From Selaginella moellendorffii (taxonomy: Eukaryota; Streptophyta; Lycopodiopsida; Selaginellales; Selaginellaceae), in assembly GCF_000143415.4 (NCBI RefSeq), contig NW_003314270.1:124001-188000 (forward strand): 64,000 bases of DNA, in the 5' to 3' direction. Positions within the stretch are counted from its first letter, which is position 1; each line of letters begins with the position of its first letter. A program made the position numbers and the translations under genes. The notes under the pieces are model-generated. The model saw only the letters and a list, made by a program, of their open reading frames with translations. It was not told the DNA's origin and did not search any database. This document shows positions 55,710-64,000 of this stretch, piece by piece.

Positions 55710-57410
55710 TGAGTGCATGGAATATGGAAAGGGAATATAGAAAATATGCATATCAATTAACCTAAAAACCTGAGTGAGTGGTCCAGATTGAAACCAATAT
55801 GATTCTCACTATGCTAATATTAATATATAGCATTGTAACCGTACACTTAAACCTTATATCATCCCCTCCTCTTAGAATGATGGAAGACCATTAAAGTTCT
55901 CTCATAGATAAACCAAGATTTAGAAGAACATCAGGAGGAGGCATTGGTGGATTTGTATGTGGTATCAGTTGTTCCTGATCCCTTTCTATGAAGCATTTTA
56001 ACTGTTGTACATATACAATTTCTGGAGGATTGACCTATTGGATGTGATGCCGAACCTTCTAAACTTGCAGTCTAACTTGCCGCAACACCCAATATAGTCC
56101 TTTCCACCAAGAAAAGAGCCCCTTAGATAAACCACGTACCATAAGATAGAGAAAACAAACTAACATTAAATCATCCACTTTGTATTCCACAGGTGGATGA
56201 TAATAGAAGTTATAGTGCCATTGTTGTCCCATTTGTACGCGGCCTAGATATTTGGCAAACTCTACTTAAACAAGTGGAAAAATGCTCATCAAATACTAAT
56301 CCCACGACCTAGCATCGGCAGCTCATGGTAATCGCAAAGGTAAACCCAACTCCGTTGGTAATATTGAATCATGACCATATAAGAGTTTTTATAGTGAAGC
56401 ACCAATAGAACTCTGCACCCCTGTAACATATGCATATAGAAAAAATAGCAAATAACCATCCCAATCTAAATGCTGAAAGTTTATATATTTTGCGATCATC
56501 CTTTTAAATGTCTGAACGAGCCATTATAACAAACCGTCTATTTATGGATGATAAACACTCATAAAAGTGTGATGTATCCCCAAAGTACAGCTATAAATGT
56601 GGGACCATTATCTGAAAAAATTCACTCTGGACAAAATTGCTAAAACACCACTTGATTGAGGAGGAAATATCCAATAGTAGTTGTAGAGGCACTAGCAAAA
56701 GCTTTAACTTCCATTTAGCGAGTCAAATAGTTAGAAGCAATAATAATATACTTATTGCTAGCAGTCAATTGTGAAAAAGGTTATATAAGATCAAATGCCA
56801 CCAACTTAAACAAATGAAAAACTATAATTGACTCCAACCATCCTTCCACAACACAAAGGGGAGTATTACGAGCTTAGCACCAAACGCAACTACACATATA
56901 TTGAATAACATCATGTCATATCTTTGGCCAATAGAAAGACCTATGTAACTTCTTGGTCATATGACGAAATCCTATATGCCCGCTAAGAATAAGAGAATCA
57001 TGGTAAGCCTAGAGAAATTATGGAATAAAGATTAAAGGCACCATTGGCCATAAATGATCATCAGGATCTGTTCCCACAAAATAAAGAAAGCCTTCTTCAA
57101 GGTGATATTGAGAATATAAATGCCAGAATGGCAAATCATCAGCATGTGATACAGAACTCTCAAACTTATTTCGAAGCCTTTGAATGCACGACTCAATTTT
57201 TTGAGCCTCACAAACCTCATCAAGAAAAAGTAAATCTTGCTCTACACATTGTGGATACTGAACATCAAATACAATAACCGTTGACAGCATAGAATCCTCA
57301 TCTAGAAAATCCATAAATGCTGGAATAACAGGCTTATCAGAAAAAATGAGAAAATATCAAAGAAGGAAGAGGAACTCGATAAAGGGCATCAACATCAACC
57401 ATAACCGATT
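55710..57410 (-). mobile_element. Gypsy relic G4 (mirror of G1)
   Basis: LTR 55710-55856, then integrase (about 56400-56870), the region between integrase and RNase H (57014-57320, SHADDLPFWHLYSQYHLEEGF) and the start of RNase H sequence, all on the minus strand. It keeps a middle part that G1 has lost but is cut at about 57410. Many stops. Confidence 0.82.
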
Positions 57411-57979
57411 GGAAAAGGAGGTGCACTCTTGTTCATAGGCCCTTTCCCTCTATATTTGAATCTCTATGGACCATCTTTTAAGTCGTTCCCTTTGGTTGCT
57501 TACAACGTGGTTTTTACCCTTTTATCTTATGGTTACCATAGGATAACGGAACCTAAACCCTCTATATGCCACATGTCATATGCCACATGTCCAAAGGATA
57601 ATGGTGTGGAACCTGAGTTTCAGAGCCTTGAGCCATTGAACGAAAGAACAATGCCAAACTCCCAAGTATGGAGTTAATGAGTGATTGTAGCGCACATGAA
57701 TTTTAAGCTAAACTCTAAGCCCATTGCGCTACGAAACAAGGGTTCGATACAATCCCACAAACACCAACTCCCCATATCCAACACTTGCACACAAAATGGT
57801 GTTAGACGGTGTTTGGCACAATTTTGGAATATTGGTGGCCTAACGCAAGGAGGAGTACCCCATAGACTACAGTAGCATGGAGCTTAGACTTAGACCCAAG
57901 CCAAACGCAAGAGCAACACAGCCTAGTGGGAGCTAAACTAATGTCTCAAATTGTCAAACATGCATTCCAACCACTATCC
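57411..57979. other. Unassigned spacer before the tandem copy
   Basis: Non-repetitive within this window, with short ORFs only (for example 57429-57677). It contains TATGCCACATGTC twice near 57565-57590. No gene or known element recognised. Confidence 0.4.
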
Positions 57980-58127
57980 TTACACCACGAACAACTCATT
58001 GCCATACCATTAGCTCGTGCTACTCTAGAAACCAGCAATCAAGAAATTCGCGGGAGCGTGTGAGTAAACTTCTCTCCCTCTCTTTCCCCTCATGTTTCTT
58101 CCCTTGACTGACCTGTGGATTTTTCAG

Positions 58128-58271
58128 AGGCGAGAGGAGTTTCTCATCCACTGAAAGCTCTTTATCAGTTTCTAAACCAGCAAGAAACTTCTCCAGGCAA
58201 GTCCCTCCGATCCAGAGAATTTCCCTTTCATTGTTCTCGGCAACAAGGGCGGAGGGAACAGTAGAGTTGTG
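58128..58271 (+). pseudogene. Rab7-like GTPase gene fragment, copy 3
   Basis: Same two pieces as at 46910-47053, at an offset of 11218 bp, with the same missing DVD. Confidence 0.68.
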
Positions 58272-58897
58272 CTTAATCTCTCTCACTTCTTTCTCTTATG
58301 CTTGTGTGCCTAGGTAGCCAAGGCCTGGTGTGCTTCCAAGGGAAACATTCCAGGGAAGTCTACAACGTAGAAGCAGCCTCTCAATGCATTCCCAAAATGC
58401 CTTGAGGACGAAGACTTGTATATTTTCTTCTTGTGATCTTTCGAGTGCTAAGTTTCCATTTAATCCTGGCAGCTTCTTCCGGACAACGATCAAAACCGGG
58501 CACTGGCCTCCACACGATCCACTTGCCTGGAGACCAGGCAAGTTCTGTAACTTATATCCTGGCTTTTCACAGGTTTTACAGCAGTTTGTGTGAATGTTCT
58601 TGTGAGGTTGTTTGTTTCCTCCTTCCAGGAATTCGATTCGTTGTCGAGCTTTAAATTTTTCCAGCGTTGTAACCAGCGGGAACAACCAGGTCGAGAGGGC
58701 TATGGGAAGAATCATGGAGCGAAGCGTTTCTGAAAGGAAAAAAATGGAGAACAATCGGCCTACCAGAAAGAATCCGCCGAGCCCTTGACGAGCTTTCGGG
58801 CTCCCTCCATCTCCCTAAAATTTAAATTTGAAAGGGTCTATTAATATTTAAACGTTGATTATTAGTTTTGGGTTAGGTCAAGTGGGTTGTTTCAAGG

Positions 58898-59964
58898 ATG
58901 CTGTCTGTTGCGCGGAGCTTCTTCACGGGCAAGGATCGCTTCTTGGATGCGAAGAAAAAGGTGGTGTTTGTGGGGTCTTTGCCTTTTACTCGTCAGCGGG
59001 TACCTGGTGTGATGTGCTGCAGCACCAAGGAAGACTTCGAGACCATGCGGCAGAAGCTGCCTTCTATGGACCTGGGTGGTTTGGAGCGGCCTCTGGGAGA
59101 TCTCGCAGACGTGATCCACAACCTGGGTGCTTGGGCTGATGCAAGCGAGGCGCTGCAGTCCGAACTGAAGCTGAAGGCCAACTACAGCCGCTTCACCGGG
59201 GGCCCTCTTTTCTTCCTTGTCTATGACTGCATCAGGATGGTCGCTGAAAGCCTGACCACAATCTACCGCGACTCGTGTGAGAGCGAGCTCGATGCTCGCA
59301 CCAGATCCGTGCTTGCGAAGGCCCTGCGACAATACCGTAAGGGTCGTCGGCGTCGGATCGTCAGGCTGGAAAACCGGGACCCCACTGCCTGGGCCAACTT
59401 CCAGATGTTCGCGGCATGCTTGTGTCTTTCGCTGGAGAATCGTTTGGGCCTGGCTGAAGCGGAAGTGGAAATCCTAGCAAACGTCGTGGTTCCATTCCAC
59501 CGAGCGGTCGTCACCAGGTATGCCCAGGGGTTTGGCGAGGAGGCCCGGGGTGTGATCATGGAGGCGTTGGCTCCAGATAACGGGGCGGAACTAGGGCTAG
59601 CGTTACGAGAATGGGTGACGTACTGTAATGTTTGTGGTTATGGCTGGCACAAAGACACCCCTGGGCCACATCCAGCGGTTTGGAGCCGGTACACCACTGA
59701 TCCAACAAGGGAGTATGCACGCCTCCTAAATGCACAGGCTATGTTGTCCAAGCTGATCGAGAAGAAGAACCCCCATGCGGCAAAGCTACCAAGAACGAGC
59801 AAAGTGGCTGTGCTTCACTATGGCGAGTACGTGGAGCAACACAGGCCTGCTGGTGTCACTTCTCCTCCAGAGTTACCACCGCCGGTATGTTTTCTTAGTT
59901 TTGCCAGCATTCTCTTTAACGGCAGGACATGCAGATACGCTTGGATCCCTTTGTATATTTTTAG
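58898..59964 (+). CDS. Orphan gene B, copy 3
   Basis: Exons 58898-59884 and 59926-59964 around a 41-nt intron; 341 residues, almost identical to copy 2. Without splicing the frame would run to 60082 (394 codons), because the base change AA to CG in the second exon removes an out-of-frame TAA. With splicing that change is silent (Arg AGA to CGC), which supports the intron. Function unknown. Confidence 0.7.
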
Positions 59965-60177
59965 GTACGTGCTCCCTCTCTCCTTTTCAGTTTCGTCTCT
60001 TTCTAGGCCTTACAGGTTTTTAGCACCAAAACAAAGCCAAAGTCGAAAAACACTAAAATTCTTGAAGTCCGTGGAATTCTGATAACACATTAATGCAATT
60101 TTTGTTTAGCAAAATAAACTTGTCCAAATTTAAACACTTGAAAAACAGTAACGTACAGGAGTTTAACCAATGCCTAA

Positions 60178-60251
60178 GGCCTATTAGCTCAGTTGGTCAG
60201 AGCGTGGTGCTAATAACGCCAAGGTCGCAGGTTCGAAACCTGCATAGGCCA
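60178..60251 (+). tRNA. tRNA-Ile (anticodon AAU), second copy
   Basis: 74 nt, identical to the gene at 48989 except G for A at the base between the D stem and anticodon stem. This matches the usual plant form, so copy 2 carries the derived base. Anticodon AAT at 60212-60214. Confidence 0.95.
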
Positions 60252-60309
60252 TTTATTCTGAATGTGACTGTTCTTATATAATTTTGTTTAACAATCAATA
60301 TGAATATGC

Positions 60310-60376
60310 TAGAGTCCTCTAGAATATATGGGAACACTCTAGAGTGTCCTAGAGGAGTCATCCCAGTGTATAAAAG
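60310..60376 (+). promoter_or_regulatory. Heat-shock element cluster and TATA box, copy 3
   Basis: Same three TC-N2-GA units as copy 2 and TATAAAAG at 60369-60376, about 76 bp before the start codon. Confidence 0.6.
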
Positions 60377-60451
60377 AGGAGCAATCGCTCACATCCAGCA
60401 TTGATCAAGTCTATTTGTTTCTAGCATTCACCCAGCAAATCTCTTGCCCAC

Positions 60452-60862
60452 ATGGCTTTGTATTTCTACGGTTCAAACATATTGGATCCCTTTGAGGAGA
60501 TCTCGTCCATCTTTTCTTGTGACAACAGCAGCGCCGTCGCCAACACTCGCGTGGATTGGCTCGAGACACCCGAGGCACACATCTTCAAGGCCGATCTCCC
60601 GGGTGTGAGTAGAGAGGAAGTGAAGATCAGCGTGGAGGACGGCCGCACCCTCCAGATCAGTGGCGAGAGGAAGAAGCACGAGTCTGACAAGAGCGATAAG
60701 TGGCACCGCGTGGAGCGCAGCCATGGCAGCTTCTTGCGGAAATTCCGGCTGCCCGAGAGTGCGAATGTGGAGGCAATCAAAGCTACAGTAGAACACGGTG
60801 TCCTCACTGTCACAATTCCAAAGATCCCCAAGCCACAGCCAAGAACAATCCAAATAGAATAG
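60452..60862 (+). CDS. Class I-type cytosolic small heat-shock protein, copy 3
   Basis: 136 residues, intronless. Lacks the N-terminal insertion of copy 2 ([13 protein letters not shown]) but shares its [11 protein letters not shown] loop, so it is intermediate between copies 1 and 2. Alpha-crystallin domain and IQI tail intact; expected to be heat-inducible. Confidence 0.93.
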   Translation: MALYFYGSNILDPFEEISSIFSCDNSSAVANTRVDWLETPEAHIFKADLPGVSREEVKISVEDGRTLQISGERKKHESDKSDKWHRVERSHGSFLRKFRLPESANVEAIKATVEHGVLTVTIPKIPKPQPRTIQIE

Positions 60863-60974
60863 AGAGCGGTAAAATGATGGGAATAAAGTGAAAGCTCTCT
60901 TTCTTATTATTTTACGATTAATAATATTAAATGATGTTTTCTTTCAATCCTAATTTGAGTTTAAGAATTATTGG

Positions 60975-61205
60975 TTAACATGCGAATATCCTTACATTGG
61001 CAAGAATGGCCTAACTTACTGGTTTAAGTTGTTTTAGTGAGCTAACAAGGGCTACTTAAAGAGCAAAGATTTTTTCATAAAAGTCCTTGTTGATTGGACC
61101 CTTCGGCATCGAACCCGGGTCTTCTACACCGGTTTACCTCTACACTTACCGGATAGCCATCATCTCAGCAACCGGGTTCCGATAATAAAATATCATACCC
61201 TTACT
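60975..61205 (-). repeat. tRNA-like dispersed repeat R11, deleted
   Basis: Module 2 has lost its B-box part (CATTGGCAAGAATGGCC near 60995), module 1 is complete (ATCGAACCCGGGTC near 61109). About 670 bp present in copy 2 between ATATCATACC and TTACTACGAT are missing, including the GC-rich body and much of the PPR upstream region. Confidence 0.65.
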
Positions 61206-61268
61206 ACGATTATTTTTAACGGTCAGGATTTGCTCTTCGTCTCTAAACCTCAAGAACCCTAAAATCAG

Positions 61269-63319
61269 ATGATTCGGCAAATCAATGTCGCGCTGAGAGG
61301 AATGGCTCCAATCCAGCTGGACGGCGACGGCCGCGAGCGCGATCTCCTCTTGATCAACGCAATCATTGATGGATTTGCGAAACGGGGCAGGATGGACGAG
61401 GCACGCCGCATTTTCGATTCCATGGATCGGCGCACCGCGGCGTCGTGGAACTGCGTCATCGGCGGCTACGCGCGGTGCGGCCAGCCGGAGCTCGCGCTCC
61501 AGTTCTTTGCGCGGCTGCATGCCGAGGGGTTGGATCCAAACGGCCGGAGCTTCGTCGCGGCTCTCCAGGCGTGTTCTTCGCTGGCCGCTAGAGAAAAGGG
61601 GGTGACAGATTTACAGGGGAAGATCATCAAGCTCAGGAGCCTCAAGAGAGGCTTGGCTCTTCATTCCCAGCTCCAGAGTGGTGGATTCTCGGTGGACAGG
61701 TTCGTGGCCAGCGCCCTGGTGGATTTTTATGGAAAGTGTGGCACCGTGAGAGAAGCTCTAGAGATTTTCCAGGCTGCCAAGTTGGGAACAAAGGACGTGG
61801 TTTTGTGGAGTGCCATGATAAGCGCTTGCTCGCAAGGAGGGGAAGACGAGCTAGCCTTGAAGCTCTTTGAGCTTATGCTTTTGGAAGATGGAGTGGAGGC
61901 GAATGCTCGGACTCTGGTGACCGTGCTCGACGCTTGCACGAATCTGGGATGGCTGGACAGGGGCGGAGAGATTTACTCCAAGTTTGCAAGAACAGGGACA
62001 GGGACTTTGTCCAGCGTTTTCGTCTCCAACAGTCTGATGGATATGTATGCAAAGTGGGGGAGATTGCTGGATTGCCGGCGAGTTTTCGACGGGATGATAG
62101 AGCGGGATTCAGTCTCCTGGAATGTTATGATCATGGGGTATGCAAAAGGTGGCGAGGCCGAGCGAGCTCTCGAGTTATTCACGGCCATGCAAGCGTTAGA
62201 CGTGGTCATCAGCTCGAGAACTTTGGTGGCGGTTCTCCAGGCATGCTTGGATATGGCCGAGAAGGAAGAGGCTCGGCTTGTGGATGGAAGGCCCTTGAAA
62301 GTGGCGTCGCTGGAGAAGGCATTGGCTTTTCATTCCTGGTTTCTCGACGGGCTGGAAGATGTTTACGCTGCAAATAACTTGATCAGTCTCTACGCTTGGT
62401 GTGGAAGTTTGGATGATGCGGCTCGGGTCTTTGACAAGATGGTGATCAAAGACATCATGATCGAAGCATACACCGAGAGTGGCAACCATGAGCTTGCCCT
62501 GCAGGAGTTTTCGAAAATGGGACTCCGAGGACTGAAACCGGACTCGCAGACTTTTGCATCGGTACTTAAGGCCTGTGGGGGTCTTGGAGCACTGCAGGCT
62601 GGACAGAAAATCCATCGTCTGATCGAAGAAACTGGGGCAGAGATCTCTCCGGCAGTGGCAAACTCGCTGATAAGTTTCTACGGCAAGTGTGGTGACATGG
62701 TGGAATCTCGGCGAGTGTTCGATGGGTTTCCAGACAAGGACGCAGTGTCTTGGAGTGCACTGATCGCAGGATACAGCCGTCAAGGGGACAGTGACACGGT
62801 GTTTGATCTGTTCGAGAGAATGCAAGAGTTTTCCAAGCCGGACGCTGTGACATTCTCTTCAGTTCTATCGGTCTGCTGCCACTCTGGTTTGGTCGACAAG
62901 GGGATGGAATACTTTCAGGCGATGTGCTCGGATTATGGACTTAGTCCGAGTGTGGAGCACGTAATCTCCATGGTTGATCTACTTGGACGTGCTAATCGGC
63001 TGGAGGATGCGCTTGCGATGGTGCAAAGCCTGCCTGTGGAAGAGGTGTGCTCCAGGATATGGATGGCTTTGCTTGGGGCTTGTTTCAAGTGGAAAAATGC
63101 GGTGATTGGAGAGGTAGCCTTTGATGCGTTATCAAAGGTTGACGATCAAGGTGGTACAGCTTATGCTCTCATGGCAAACATATACTCAGGCTCAAATAAT
63201 GAAAACTATGACAACCTTGAAGTGATTGGTACGTAATGAAGTTTCTATGCCTTTGCAGTTATCTAACTCTTGTTGTTTTCTTTGCAGCTGGATCTTTGTG
63301 CTGTCACTTCAAGACATGA
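61269..63319 (+). CDS. PLS-type PPR protein with E motif, copy 3
   Basis: Main exon 61269-63228, intron 63229-63287 (59 nt), last exon to TGA 63317-63319. Unspliced it would end at 63236 after 655 codons. Two in-frame losses against copy 1: six residues (SGKNIG) near residue 28 and five (LVSWN) at a repeat junction near residue 395; the second removes the conserved SW of one PPR unit. The 31-bp deletion of copy 2 is absent. The promoter region is shortened by the deletion in R11. Expected organellar RNA-binding protein, target unknown. Confidence 0.85.
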
Positions 63320-63380
63320 AGTGTGGACAGAGTTGGATCTGATGCTCCACTGATGGTAATTCCTGAAGCATGGGCTTGCT

Positions 63381-64000
63381 TCAAATAGCCAAGAGCCTCC
63401 TGCGAGACGAGCTCTCCACTCGAGGAAAGAGCACAGAAATACCAGGTGGATACGGGCACACGAGCTCAGCACTCGCTAGACCCACTGCTTCGTCAGCTTT
63501 GCAGCAGTAAGTTTCTGTAAAGAAAGCATCTCTTGGACTAACTAGTGCTTTCCATTTGATTTTCTTACAATCAGGCACTCAGGGTCTGGAATAAGGACCT
63601 ATTGTCGATCTGGAAGAACTCGAAAGCTCTTGAAAGCCTTTGATAAGTTTCTCAATGTCGCTGCTGCTAGTGCTGGCTCCTATAGCAAAAGTTATGGAGT
63701 TCAGAAGAGGAAGCTCGGCCACCACCTCGCATTTATCACACAGAAAGTCATCGGCAAGAGTTCCTGTGACTCCGAGCTCCCACAACCCAATGGTGATCCT
63801 AAGCTCATAAATAATGGTATCAGCTTTGGCTGCCAAGCTCACATTTTCTCTATCAAGGACTAAAACTTGTGGGATTTGTTTCAGGCGTCGTCGAAATGTG
63901 GAAGCCAGCTCCAGAGCTGTATCAAACAATGGATGGTCGTCGCTTGCTGCACAACTCATCTGGTCCCTTGCGGCATCGAGAGAGGCCAAGAGAAGGTAAC
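63381..64000 (-). pseudogene. Orn/Lys/Arg decarboxylase-like gene, copy 3 (partial, broken)
   Basis: Only the C-terminal third is in the window; the 5' part lies beyond 64000. It has the same 5-bp insertion as copy 2 (63418-63422) and in addition a TGA at 63581-63579. At that codon copy 1 has GGA and copy 2 CGA, so the stop is a C-to-T change from the copy 2 state. Confidence 0.8.

Larger units (their letters stand above)
49350..57410. repeat. Right arm of large inverted duplication (IR1')
   Basis: Mirror of 1-8577. It starts within the heat-shock coding sequence and ends inside gypsy relic G4. The arm centres (about 28.7-29.0 kb) coincide with those of the inner inverted repeat. Confidence 0.9.

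Noticed and set aside
58898-60082. A 394-codon version of gene B copy 3
   Set aside because: The extra C-terminus comes from reading through a 41-nt GT-AG intron; spliced tails agree among copies.

Overview
This is a nuclear plant window, most likely from a lycophyte such as Selaginella (inference). The evidence is class I-type small heat-shock genes, PLS-type pentatricopeptide (PPR) genes with an E motif, a nuclear tRNA-Ile(AAU), Ty3/gypsy relics and spliceosomal introns of only about 40-66 nt. GC-rich gene islands alternate with AT-rich, decayed transposon sequence.

Layout. The window is a rearranged inverted duplication centred near 28.7-29.0 kb. The left arm (about 1-8577) carries gypsy relic G1, an Orn/Lys/Arg-decarboxylase-like gene, a PPR gene, a tRNA-like repeat and a broken heat-shock gene. 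The right arm (about 49350-57410) carries the same series on the opposite strand. An inner inverted repeat (17.3-18.8 kb against 38.06-40.65 kb) has the same centre. A block of two related orphan genes (A and B) plus the heat-shock gene lies in direct orientation at 12.5-17.2 kb, 45.3-49.7 kb and, without A, 58.9-60.9 kb. The last copy belongs to an 11.2-kb-offset tandem repeat that adds a third heat-shock / PPR / decarboxylase set, cut by the window end. Copies differ in health: decarboxylase copy 1 is open while copies 2 and 3 share a 5-bp frameshifting insertion; PPR copies 1 and 3 are open and copy 2 is frameshifted.

The centre (22448-35650 plus 36876-37220) holds the most unusual object: a DNA transposon of about 13.5 kb with 24-bp terminal inverted repeats and a 4-bp target duplication (TAAA), inserted into the reverse transcriptase of gypsy element G2. 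A later inversion moved its right end. It has two divergent genes. The rightward gene encodes a DDE-type transposase with a DUF7869/Sola-like core. The leftward multi-exon gene encodes a protein of more than 1,600 codons joining a ParB-like domain, a long acidic region and a C-terminal FCP1/NIF-type HAD phosphatase domain. About 24 copies of a 22-bp palindrome with a GGCC centre are scattered through this element, and I saw none elsewhere in the window. Several lie inside roughly 50-nt introns. I propose that the palindrome is the target of an element-encoded DNA-binding protein, possibly the ParB-like one. The copy is dead: both genes carry nonsense codons, all explicable as C-to-T changes.

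Other content: a family of dimeric tRNA-like repeats at eleven places, Rab7-like gene fragments, a fossil PPR pseudogene, a 1.1-kb TA/CA microsatellite, and four gypsy remnants (G1-G4).
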